A stretch of 64,000 bases of DNA from an uncultured Flavobacteriaceae bacterium (GTDB taxonomy: Bacteria > Bacteroidota > Bacteroidia > Flavobacteriales > Flavobacteriaceae). Numbering within the stretch: the stretch's first letter is position 1; every line of letters begins with the position of its first letter. This document shows positions 1 through 9,075 of the stretch, in pieces. The stretch is taken from the NCBI GenBank assembly GCA_947502635.1, contig CANNAN010000004.1, forward strand, positions 1-64,000, in the 5' to 3' direction. The notes beneath the pieces are model-generated. The model saw only the letters and a program-made list of their open reading frames with translations. It was not told the origin of the DNA and made no database searches. The translations under genes and the position numbers were made by a program.

Positions 1-567
1 GAAGCCGAATTAAAAGAAAAGCAAAGGATTCAGGATTCTATTGTAAAAGCAAATGAAGTGGCAAAACGACAACAAGAATTATTATTACAAGCGAAAAAGC
101 GTGAAGCCGAATTAAAAGAAAAGCAAAGGCTTCAGGATTCTATTGTAAAAGCAAATGAAGTGGCAAAACGACAACAAGAGTTATTATTACTGGCCAAAAA
201 ACGCGAATCTGAATTAAAAGAAAAGCAAAGGATTCAGGATTCTATTGCTAAAGCTAATGAAGCAGCGAAACGACAACAAGAGTTATTATTACAAGCCAAA
301 AAGCGCGAAGCCGAATTAAAAGAAAAGCAAAGGATTCAGGATTCTATTGCTAAAGCTAATGAAGTAGCAAAACGACAACAAGAATTATTATTACAAGCGA
401 AAAAGCGTGAAGCCGAATTAAAAGAAAAGCAAAGGCTTCAGGATTCTATTGTAAAAGCAAATGAAGTGGCAAAACGACAACAAGAGTTGTTATTGCAAGC
501 CAAAAAGCGAGAAGCCGAATTAGAAGAAAGGCAAAGGGTTCAGGATTCAATTAGTAAGGCTAAGGAA
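1..567 (+). repeat. In-frame 102-bp tandem repeat (34 aa: AKRQQELLLQAKKREAELKEKQRLQDSIVKANEV)
   Basis: Unit starts at 58, 160, 262, 364 and 466 (exact 102-bp period), with a partial unit at 1-57 and a degenerate unit after 568. Confidence 0.95.
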
Positions 568-1161
568 ACGGCAGCTAAACATCTACAGGAACTGTTATTT
601 CAAGCTCAAAAACGCGAAGCCGAATTAAAAGAAAAACTAAGACTTCAGGATTCTATTATTAAAGCTAAGGAAACAACAAAACATCAAGAAGAATTACCAG
701 CAGTAGACACAAATGAAGAAACGGACTTAGAAAGAGTTAAATTTCGAAATACATGCCATTATACTATAAATAGTTATGACGAATTTCATAAAAAAACTCA
801 TATTCGAACCGATCTTTATACAATAAGTGATGATTTAACCGTAGAATTATATAAATATGGACAGCAAGTAAGTATCTTTTTTAATTCTAAAAAAGATTTA
901 GGATGTGTTAGTTATTTTTCTAATAATCGATCTTCTGTAAGAGTTAAACTTGAAAATAATCAGACAATTATATTTTATCATACTTGGAATATGGAATGTG
1001 GTGAGTTTTTATTCAGGGGAAACCTTTCTAAATCACAAATGATACGTTTGGAAAAGTCTCCAATTAAATCAATACTATTAAAAGGAACAGAGGGTACCCT
1101 TGATATTACAGATATAGATTATAAAGAGTTTTTTATTGATAAGTTGAAATGCCTTGAATGA
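1..1161 (+). CDS. Coiled-coil repeat protein (5'-truncated by window edge) with a non-repetitive C-terminal domain
   Basis: Frame is open from base 1 (EAELKEKQRIQDSIVKANEV...), so the GTG at 58 is not the true start. Charged heptad-like 34-aa repeats are followed by about 150 aa of unique sequence. Confidence 0.8.
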   Translation, partial: EAELKEKQRIQDSIVKANEVAKRQQELLLQAKKREAELKEKQRLQDSIVKANEVAKRQQELLLLAKKRESELKEKQRIQDSIAKANEAAKRQQELLLQAKKREAELKEKQRIQDSIAKANEVAKRQQELLLQAKKREAELKEKQRLQDSIVKANEVAKRQQELLLQAKKREAELEERQRVQDSISKAKETAAKHLQELLFQAQKREAELKEKLRLQDSIIKAKETTKHQEELPAVDTNEETDLERVKFRNTCHYTINSYDEFHKKTHIRTDLYTISDDLTVELYKYGQQVSIFFNSKKDLGCVSYFSNNRSSVRVKLENNQTIIFYHTWNMECGEFLFRGNLSKSQMIRLEKSPIKSILLKGTEGTLDITDIDYKEFFIDKLKCLE

Positions 1162-1352
1162 GTGTGACCATGATTGTCGAATACGATCCTAATTATGAAT
1201 CCTATCTGAATTACTAACAATTCAACACACCAAAATTATCATTATGCATAATTAAAAAATATATTGCTTAGAAGCACTTGGACATTGTTTTTTATAGGAC
1301 AAGGACACGTTGTTGGGGGATAGCTTTTTCTAAAATGTTTAACATTTATATT

Positions 1353-1856
1353 TTACTTTAGGTGTTTCTTAATCATATTAGTCCAGTATAATATGATAAA
1401 CAGTATTGATGGTAGAAGAAAAAACATAGCAATTCCAGATGTTAAAAGCGTAGCTCTATTGTCCCCATGCAAACTGTCAAAAGCATCGCCATACGAGAAA
1501 GAAGCTACAATTACTGTAATGATATACATTCCTTGAAATACTGAATAAAGGTATAAACCATTTAATTTTCTCTGTATCATCATAATGGCTCCTACTAATG
1601 TTCCAACCGCCGAACCTGCATAAATCCATCCACGAATATAATTGCTATTTTCATCCATCATAGAAATTATTTCATATAAATAAGCTCTTCCAATTGTAAA
1701 TACAGAACCTATTATAGTTAAGATACACAAAACATTTAAAAAGGTTGTATTGTTTTTTTGATGGTTTATATCATTGACTCTTTGGTCTTCACCACAAGTG
1801 GGGCAGAAATTAGTTTCTTCATCCATTTGCCGATGACATCTTTTACAATTAGTCAT
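1353..1856 (-). CDS. Zinc-ribbon membrane protein
   Basis: N-terminal CKRCHRQ...FCPTCG zinc ribbon, then several hydrophobic segments. Confidence 0.7.
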   Translation of the reverse strand: MTNCKRCHRQMDEETNFCPTCGEDQRVNDINHQKNNTTFLNVLCILTIIGSVFTIGRAYLYEIISMMDENSNYIRGWIYAGSAVGTLVGAIMMIQRKLNGLYLYSVFQGMYIITVIVASFSYGDAFDSLHGDNRATLLTSGIAMFFLLPSILFIILYWTNMIKKHLK

Positions 1857-2065
1857 GTTTTTTTAATATTTTTCTAGTTTAGAAGCCAAATATCTGGGTT
1901 TATTTAATTTTAAATCACCCTGTTTTCAGTGAAAATGGAATGTAGATACGATTCAACTATATACGTTGCGTAAAACGTCCATAGGACTTTTTTGACGCAG
2001 CCCAAAGTTAATAAATAAGCGAGAGTTTCTGTTTAGGAAATCTGTTGCAATGTATTGTAGGTTTT

Positions 2066-2214
2066 GTGACTGTTGCACAATTACCATTTCAAAACTATCA
2101 AGTATTTTATGTATTTAGCTATTTTTTAAGCGACTGATTTACAGTGTTAAGTTTCTTTTGAATTTATGGAAAACAGTCTGGCTTTATCAAAAATAGTTGT
2201 TGCGCAACGGTTAC
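2066..2214. mobile_element. MITE-like element, copy 1 (149 bp)
   Basis: Ends GTGACTGTTGCACAAT / GTTGCGCAACGGTTAC are inverted repeats. TTTT lies directly at both sides (2062-2065 and 2215-2218). About 93% identical to 4908-5056. Confidence 0.8.
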
Positions 2215-2235
2215 TTTTGTTATAGCACTTTTAAT

Positions 2236-3324
2236 TTAATACTTTGCAGCTAATATCGCTAATTCCCTTGTAATTTTGGTTGGTGAATTACAATCGCAGT
2301 TATTCAATCCTATAACATAGATATCTTCTTTAGGAAGATATACTCCCATTGATTTGAAACCAAAAATATGTCCACCATGCTCTCTAGTGGAAATTCCATT
2401 TATTTCTTTAATATGCCATCCATATCCGTAGTTAATATACTTTCCATTATTCAATGTATAATTGGTAAATGCTTTTTGAGTTGATTCCATACTAATCAAA
2501 AGGTTTTTCTTTATAGCTTCTTGCCATTTTAACATATCATCTACGTTAGAAATTAGAGACCCAGCGGCATAAGGTAATGTATAACTGATATACTTATTTT
2601 TAACATAGTCATCTCTTTTATGGTAACCAGAAACTTTGTTTTTGATAACTTTAGTATGAGTCGCATATGAGGACGATGACATGTTTAATTTTTTGAATAT
2701 ATTTTCTTCTACAAAATTGGTGTAATTTTGTCCAGACAGTAATTCTATGATATAGCCTAAAATAATATAGCCAGAATTATTATATTTAAATTCTTCTCCA
2801 GGATTAAAATCCATTGACTCGTTTTTAAAGAAATCGATAAGCTCTAAAGGGGTTAAATCATTTTTGGATATACCTCTAATTTCTTTCATACGCGTATAGT
2901 TCTTTATACCAGATGTATGAGTGAGTAGATGATGAATTGTAATGGTCTTACCATGCGTAGGGTAATCAGGGATAAATTTTGTGATTTCATCATTCAAATC
3001 TAGTTTCCTTCTTTCCATAAGCATTAAAATAGATATTGCAGTAAACTGTTTTGTTATAGAACCTATTTCAAAAATATTTTCTGTTTGCATTGGAACACTC
3101 AATTCCAGATTTGCGAGACCAAATGCTTCTTTGTAAATGATGTTTCCGTTTTTTGAAATTAAGAAGGTTGCACCTGGGCCATTTGGAGGATATTTTTCTT
3201 GCAATAAACTATCAATATTGGATTTTAAATCTTGAGCGTAGCATATAGATTGAGAATTAATGGATAAAACAGTAACAATTATTAATAGATACTTTAAATA
3301 AAGTGCTTTTTTCATTTTTGTCAT
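2236..3324 (-). CDS. Serine hydrolase, class C beta-lactamase-like family
   Basis: SITK (SxxK), YNNSGY (YxN) and HGG motifs; signal peptide. Confidence 0.85.
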   Translation of the reverse strand: MTKMKKALYLKYLLIIVTVLSINSQSICYAQDLKSNIDSLLQEKYPPNGPGATFLISKNGNIIYKEAFGLANLELSVPMQTENIFEIGSITKQFTAISILMLMERRKLDLNDEITKFIPDYPTHGKTITIHHLLTHTSGIKNYTRMKEIRGISKNDLTPLELIDFFKNESMDFNPGEEFKYNNSGYIILGYIIELLSGQNYTNFVEENIFKKLNMSSSSYATHTKVIKNKVSGYHKRDDYVKNKYISYTLPYAAGSLISNVDDMLKWQEAIKKNLLISMESTQKAFTNYTLNNGKYINYGYGWHIKEINGISTREHGGHIFGFKSMGVYLPKEDIYVIGLNNCDCNSPTKITRELAILAAKY

Positions 3325-3543
3325 TTTAAATATTATTTGTTCATTGGACGATGAATAAAATATTTTGGTTACAAAAAATTAAAATAGATATAATTGAAGT
3401 TATAGAATGAAGATCGTTTCTTGCTTATGAGCAGTAAGAGAGCAAACTGACGTTTATAATTATACATCTATGAAAAAGCTGTAAGTCTAGAATCTCTATA
3501 AATCACAAAAAATATGAACACTCAAATTAATGCTCAACCAAAG

Positions 3544-4047
3544 TTATACATTGGGGTCAACATTCACAAGATAATAAAGTAGAACTCCATAAATGATATC
3601 TAACCAAAAAAAATGTAGAATTCTAGCTATATAAATTATGGCTACCAATGGAATACCAACTAAGGCAAGATAATTACCTTTTTTAATTTCAATAATACTA
3701 TTTTTCCATAATAAATCTCCCATTTTTGTGTTGGGAAATGAATGAGCCGCAATCGAAATACCAAGCCATACAAATATAAATTCTATATCTGGAATAAGGT
3801 TTAGTCCTATATAAAATAGTATCAAAGAAATAAATGACATAATAATGAATGGTAGAATTGCAATTCCAAATGTTTTTGAATATTCTTTTGGGATATCATG
3901 AACTACTGGAAGTTCTTCTCCTGTTATGGAAAAATAATTCACTTGAAACAACTCTATTTTTAAATATTCACAACTCTTTTTATTAATAAAAGCATCTAAT
4001 ATTACACCTGGAAAAGTTAGTATTCGAATAAGTAATCCTATTATCAT
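3544..4047 (-). CDS. Hypothetical membrane protein
   Basis: Intact 167-aa ORF with multiple hydrophobic segments. Confidence 0.6.
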   Translation of the reverse strand: MIIGLLIRILTFPGVILDAFINKKSCEYLKIELFQVNYFSITGEELPVVHDIPKEYSKTFGIAILPFIIMSFISLILFYIGLNLIPDIEFIFVWLGISIAAHSFPNTKMGDLLWKNSIIEIKKGNYLALVGIPLVAIIYIARILHFFWLDIIYGVLLYYLVNVDPNV

Positions 4048-4233
4048 AGATTTTTATTTATTGTACATAGTATTTTATTTTTTTCCTTTTGGAATTGTTC
4101 CGCTCATCCATTCTTTCACTTTAAACGTCCCAAACATTAGATTGCCAATATTCTCAACTGAAATCATCAAGTTCACCACTTAATGAAACATATAGCAATT
4201 AACAGTATGGTAAAAATCTTTATTTTCATTTTA

Positions 4234-4697
4234 TTATTTATTTTCAAAAAGTTCCTTTAGCGAATCATTTTTATATTCTGTGTGATGATTAATAGCTGGC
4301 AGTAATACTATAACAAGGTCGACCAAACTTATGAAATCTTTTTCTGTATAAACTAAATAGTCAACTGTTCCTGATCTGGATGCGAAACATCATCTCCAAC
4401 TTTCAATTTTAAATCAGGGTAAGAAACGTTATCACTTGCTCTGATTTTAAAATCTGGATAATTTGATTTTGTTATTATGAAATTTGCTTGACTTTTATTA
4501 GAAGTAACACGGACAGTAAAACCCTCATAACTCATATCACTTCCTATTTTTATTCTAATATCAGGATATGAAACATTGTCTCCAATTTTTACTCGTAAAT
4601 CTGGATAGGAAATATTATCTTCGACCTTAAATGTTGTCTGTGAAAAAGAATAACAGGCGTTTAAAATTATAAGGCTTAAAACTAATTTTAATTTCAT
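4234..4697 (-). pseudogene. Secreted repeat protein with (V/I)SYPDxxhKhG repeats, apparently frame-disrupted near its C-terminus
   Basis: The intact ORF 4353-4727 ends ...DDVSHPDQEQLTI*. A different frame carries a protein-like continuation, SGTVDYLVYTEKDFISLVDLVIVLLPAINHHTEYKNDSLKELFENK*, to a stop at 4234-4236. Met at 4697 precedes a signal peptide. Confidence 0.5.
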
Positions 4698-4907
4698 AAT
4701 TGGATTTTTAAAAATGCGACACAACATTAAATATATGCAATCGTGCGTGCAGAAGTTCGAGGAACTTTAGTTTGACAAAAGCGCATATCTTTTTATTTAT
4801 GGCTAATTTAATTTAAAATGTAATAAATCAAAATTGTATGTGCGGCTTAGCAAAAAAGATACCATATTTCCTTTAGATAACCAAACCTGGTATGACGTAT
4901 ATATAGT

Positions 4908-5056
4908 GTGGCTGTTGCACAACTACCATTTCAAAGCTATCAAGTATTTTTATGTGTTTAGCTATTTTTTAAACGACTGATTTACAGTGTTAATTTTCTT
5001 TTGAATTTATGGAAACAGTCTGGTTTTATCAAAAATAGTTGTTGCGCAACAGTTAC
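4908..5056. mobile_element. MITE-like element, copy 2 (149 bp)
   Basis: Ends GTGGCTGTTGCACAAC / GTTGCGCAACAGTTAC. TAGT lies directly at both sides (4904-4907 and 5057-5060). Aligns end to end with 2066-2214. Confidence 0.8.
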
Positions 5057-5072
5057 TAGTGTTACTAACTGG

Positions 5073-5747
5073 CTATTTTTTAAATGCTATTTCAGGAAAA
5101 TGCGGTTTCCATATCTTATTTATGTCTTTTCTTGTATTGGAAAACATAACATCCGATAATTCATTATCAATAACTTTTTTCCTGAATCTACTAGAGACAT
5201 AAATGCCTGCGGAATAGAAAGGGATTTCAAATAGATCAATTGATGAATCAAAATTCTCATTAAAAACTATTCTATTTGTTTTGAAAGAATAACTCTCGGA
5301 ATAGTCCAATTTACTATTAAGCTCGATAAATTTTAGTCTTTCATCATGAGACTCTAGTTTCTTAAGATCGTTCTTTCCTTTGGTAATAATTATATCACTC
5401 TCTTTAAAATCAATCCAATCATGGAACTGATCAAAACAACTCTTGTCATACTTTAAAAACTTATATGAGTACTTTTTTGTGTAGTTTATTAGATTAAGAA
5501 ATTTTTGCTTACGCTTTACTATTGTATCAATAATCTCATATCTAGGAAGTTTAAGTTGTTTTAATATTTCTAAAGTCTTTTCATTGATAACAAAACCATC
5601 ACTATGTGTAGAAAATAGAATGTCATTTAGGTTATCAAATTCATCATCATCATACATTTCACCAACCCAAATTCTAGATTTATTTTTAATGATCTCTTCT
5701 TCATACTCTAGAGCGCCAGAATCATTAATGTGAAAAGTGTAGTACAT
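5073..5747 (-). CDS. Hypothetical protein, possibly Imm11/Imm43-like immunity family
   Basis: ORF track gives 5073-5801; the likely start is MYYTFHIND at 5747. C-terminal 'SAGIYVSSRFRKKVIDNELSDVMF' resembles the IYVSExhKxxhExxxhTGxxF pattern of these families, judged by eye only. Confidence 0.5.
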   Translation of the reverse strand: MYYTFHINDSGALEYEEEIIKNKSRIWVGEMYDDDEFDNLNDILFSTHSDGFVINEKTLEILKQLKLPRYEIIDTIVKRKQKFLNLINYTKKYSYKFLKYDKSCFDQFHDWIDFKESDIIITKGKNDLKKLESHDERLKFIELNSKLDYSESYSFKTNRIVFNENFDSSIDLFEIPFYSAGIYVSSRFRKKVIDNELSDVMFSNTRKDINKIWKPHFPEIAFKK

Positions 5748-5913
5748 GTTTTTTACTTGTTGCCAACAACGGAATATATCTAAAAGTATACATATATCCA
5801 TTATATTTTCACAAATCTAAGTGATTTCTGACTAACTTAAAGTTAATTAGCAACAACTTAAGTGAAATTCATACTATTTTAATACAGTATATAGGGGAGG
5901 ATAAAGCTCTTTT

Positions 5914-7095
5914 CTAATTCATTTTAGTTGAAACAACCACAATTTTAGTATTATCAACGTCTGTGGTGAAAAATAAATAAAAGTGTCCACCTTCTTTAAT
6001 ATTGAATTTTTTCCGAATTTGTTGAACCGTTTCAGGGAAATTTCTAGTTGTAATATTCGCTTTAGAAATTCCAGTTTTTTTTAATGCCTTTTTATTATAG
6101 GGCATAATGCTTTCAATTTTAAAAGACCTGCCAGGAAATTCAATTAAAATAGTACTCGTATATAAATGAGAATGTTTATTGAGTTTATAAATATTTAGCT
6201 GATTGCTTATAGAATGAAATGCTCCAGCTTTTAAAATGGCACTATTGGGCTCGTATAGATAGGTGAGTGGCTTATGGTATTTTGATTCTGAAGTTTTCTC
6301 TTTTGCTATTGAAAAATTAAAAAGCTCTTTTGTTTCCTTTTTTATATTTACTGTTTCTATATGTATGTCACCTTCAAAACCGCTCTCTAAAATCCAAAGC
6401 AATTCTTTAACCTCATTATTTATGGCAACTGTATGAATTGTTTTTACGTATTTTAATTCATTAATACCAACAGATAAATCAAGTAAAGGAGATGTTTTAA
6501 TCATGATGTTTTTTGAATGACTAAATAGTAACTCAAGATGCTCTGGAACGTTAGGAAGACAATCGTTTAAGAAGAAGACCTTTCCTTTACTATCATGTCT
6601 TCTGGAAGGATCTATATAAATCCAATTAAATTGTTTTTCAGAAGTATTTAAATAATTGATACCATCTATATTTTTAGAGGTTATATTATCAACACCTAAT
6701 TGTTTATAATTATGAATTACAAGGTTTGATAGACTGTCATTAATTTCGCAATGTGTAACCGTATTAAATACTTTTGAAAAATAATAGCAATCGACTCCAA
6801 AACCACCTGTTAGATCTACAATAGATTCACCATTGATTAAACTGGCTTTGTGACGGGCTGTTATTTCAGAAGAAGTTTGTTCTATATTTAGCTTATTAGG
6901 ATAATAGATATTATCGCAAACAAACCAAGTTGGTAATTTTTTTTCACTGCGTTTTTTTGCTTCGATTTGTTCAATAATAGCTTTGGACGAAACAGATGGG
7001 AATGGAATTCCTTTTAGTAGCAATGATGTTATATCAGAATTTAAATGATTATTTATAAATTCTTGTATTTCAGTATTTAAAATAGCGGTATCCAA
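5914..7095 (-). CDS. Class I SAM-dependent methyltransferase (THUMP-like family)
   Basis: DLTGGFGVDCYYFS SAM-binding motif; IYIDPSRR motif. Confidence 0.8.
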   Translation of the reverse strand: MDTAILNTEIQEFINNHLNSDITSLLLKGIPFPSVSSKAIIEQIEAKKRSEKKLPTWFVCDNIYYPNKLNIEQTSSEITARHKASLINGESIVDLTGGFGVDCYYFSKVFNTVTHCEINDSLSNLVIHNYKQLGVDNITSKNIDGINYLNTSEKQFNWIYIDPSRRHDSKGKVFFLNDCLPNVPEHLELLFSHSKNIMIKTSPLLDLSVGINELKYVKTIHTVAINNEVKELLWILESGFEGDIHIETVNIKKETKELFNFSIAKEKTSESKYHKPLTYLYEPNSAILKAGAFHSISNQLNIYKLNKHSHLYTSTILIEFPGRSFKIESIMPYNKKALKKTGISKANITTRNFPETVQQIRKKFNIKEGGHFYLFFTTDVDNTKIVVVSTKMN

Positions 7096-7104
7096 ATAGT
7101 AATA

Positions 7105-8193
7105 TTATAGATCTTTTGTGAGTTTTTTTACAATCTTATTTTCAGATAAAAACTCCTTTAAAATGACTTTTATAGCCGTATAGGCAGGAACAGCGATAAT
7201 TAAACCAATAACGCCAAATAATATACCAGTAATTAAAATCACTAAAAATATTTCTAAGGGATGTGATTTTACGCTTTTTGAAAATATAACAGGCTGACTT
7301 CCGAAGTTATCAACCAATTGTCCAATCATAAATACAATAAATACCCAGAATGTTTTAGGTAAAATAACGTCGCTAAAACTCTCACCAAGATTACTCGTCA
7401 TAGTTAATGTTATCATTAATAAAGCTCCAATTAGTGGGCCTACGTAAGGAATCAGGTTTAATAAGGCACAAAGAAACGCTATAACAATCGCATTTTCTAC
7501 GCCTATAATAAGCAAACCTATTGTATAGATAATGAATAGGATTAATATTTGAAAAATGAGACCTACAAAGTATCTTGAAAGTAAATCTTTAATTTTAGTT
7601 GATGAGTTTTTCCAACGTGATTCTTTGTTGTCTGGAATAAAGGTTAAGAGACCATTTTCAAATAAACGACTATCTTTTAAAAAGAAAAACGAAATAAAAA
7701 GCACAGAAAACAAGCCAATACTAAAACTTCCTAAACCACTGACTACTGAGTTTAAAAAGTTAGGGATTAATGAGTAATCTATTTTAGATAATAGATTAGA
7801 TTCTTTGATAGACTCTTCTAAATCGATCTGGTGTAAATCGAAATAAGTAATGATTTCTGTATACAAATTTTCAATATTAACCTGTAGCTCATCAATATTT
7901 AATAGAGACAAATTTTGACCCTGTTTTATAACCAATGGAATGAATAAACCTACCAACCCTAAAAACAAGCCCAAAAGAACGACCATAGTAACAATTACGG
8001 CAATGGTATTTTTAAACTTTAATCGGTGTTCTAAAAATAAAACAATAGGTCGCCCTATTAGAGAAATCACAGCTGCAATTGCTACATAACCAATAACGGA
8101 TTGTATTTGATATAAAAAGTAAAGAGCTACGGCTATGCCTAAAATAATAGCGATAGCTTTTAAAATACCATTAGAAATTGTATTAGAATTCAA
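7105..8193 (-). CDS. AI-2E family transporter
   Basis: Multi-TM protein with ALLNLIPYVGPLIGALL and PVIFSKSVKSHPLEIFLVIL signatures. Confidence 0.9.
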   Translation of the reverse strand: MNSNTISNGILKAIAIILGIAVALYFLYQIQSVIGYVAIAAVISLIGRPIVLFLEHRLKFKNTIAVIVTMVVLLGLFLGLVGLFIPLVIKQGQNLSLLNIDELQVNIENLYTEIITYFDLHQIDLEESIKESNLLSKIDYSLIPNFLNSVVSGLGSFSIGLFSVLFISFFFLKDSRLFENGLLTFIPDNKESRWKNSSTKIKDLLSRYFVGLIFQILILFIIYTIGLLIIGVENAIVIAFLCALLNLIPYVGPLIGALLMITLTMTSNLGESFSDVILPKTFWVFIVFMIGQLVDNFGSQPVIFSKSVKSHPLEIFLVILITGILFGVIGLIIAVPAYTAIKVILKEFLSENKIVKKLTKDL

Positions 8194-8288
8194 TTGATCA
8201 AGTTTTGAATAGTAAATCTAGTCATTTCGAACCAAAAGGAGAAATTGCATTCACTAATTTATGAGTTGTTATATTAATTCGATATGAT

Positions 8289-8789
8289 TTATAACAATTG
8301 TTTTGTTATTTCATATAGAGCAATATTAGTTGCTTGTACCACATTCATACTACTATTTTGACCGAACATATCTATATGAATAATGGCATCAGACATGTTT
8401 AAAATAGTTTCTGATACGCCAAAATTCTCATCGCCAATAACCAAAGCAATGGGTTTATCTATAGGAAATTGGAATTCATGAATAGGTTTGCTTATCTCAG
8501 CAATTTCTAATGAAAATATTTGATAGTTATTACTTTTTAAGGCCTCAACTATTGAAACAGCAGATTTAACTATTTCAAAATCAACTACTTTTTCTGTAGC
8601 TCTTGAGGTTTTAGTCATTTTCCTTCCAAGCGGTATATGGTCGCCACAAAGTATGAGTTTCTCAATTCCAAAAGCATCTGAAATTCTAAATAAACTACCA
8701 ATATTTGGAGCATTTGTAACATTATCACAAACTAAAGTAATGGGGAAGGACCTTTTAGTAAAGTTTGTATTATAGTGGGTGAGTTGCAT
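8289..8789 (-). CDS. TrmH/SpoU family RNA methyltransferase
   Basis: NIGSLFRISDAFG, ALVIGDENFGV and SMNVVQATNIALYE motifs. Confidence 0.9.
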   Translation of the reverse strand: MQLTHYNTNFTKRSFPITLVCDNVTNAPNIGSLFRISDAFGIEKLILCGDHIPLGRKMTKTSRATEKVVDFEIVKSAVSIVEALKSNNYQIFSLEIAEISKPIHEFQFPIDKPIALVIGDENFGVSETILNMSDAIIHIDMFGQNSSMNVVQATNIALYEITKQLL

Positions 8790-8792
8790 TTT

Positions 8793-8863
8793 TCAGTGTT
8801 TGGTGTTCAGTGTTCAGTGTTTGGTGTTCAGTGTTTCGGTGTTCAGTATTCAGTGTTTGGTCT
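8793..8863. repeat. Degenerate heptamer tandem array (TCAGTGT / TTGGTGT)
   Basis: tcagtgt-ttggtgt-tcagtgt-tcagtgt-ttggtgt-tcagtgt-ttcggtgt-tcagtat-tcagtgt-ttggtct read directly. Confidence 0.85.
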
Positions 8864-8905
8864 CAGTTAGCAGTCTTTGGTATTTAGGAACGGTGTATGG
8901 TAAAT

Positions 8906-9054
8906 CTATTTTATTAACAACCAAATAATAATTGAAATAACGAGTAAGAATATTAGTACTTTACGAGCTATAACACTTGTTTTCTTTAATATATTTCATC
9001 ATCAGGATCTACATGAAAAATAAACTCTATAATCATTAATAAAAGGTCTTTCAT
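8906..9054 (-). pseudogene. Possible frameshifted small membrane protein
   Basis: MKDLLLMIIEFIFHVDPDDEIY* (8986-9054) is followed in the -1 frame by LKKTSVIARKVLIFLLVISIIIWLLIK* ending at 8906. Confidence 0.35.
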
Positions 9055-9075
9055 GACATTTTAACACCAAATTAA

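Noticed and set aside
2066-5056. Idea that the two 149-bp repeats are integron attC sites flanking gene cassettes
   Set aside because: No RYYYAAC...GTTRRRY core pair is present and no integrase is seen. Flanking 4-bp duplications and strong sequence identity fit a TIR transposon (MITE) better.
7556-7777. 73-aa plus-strand ORF
   Set aside because: Lies fully antisense inside the AI-2E transporter gene; composition is typical of a shadow ORF.
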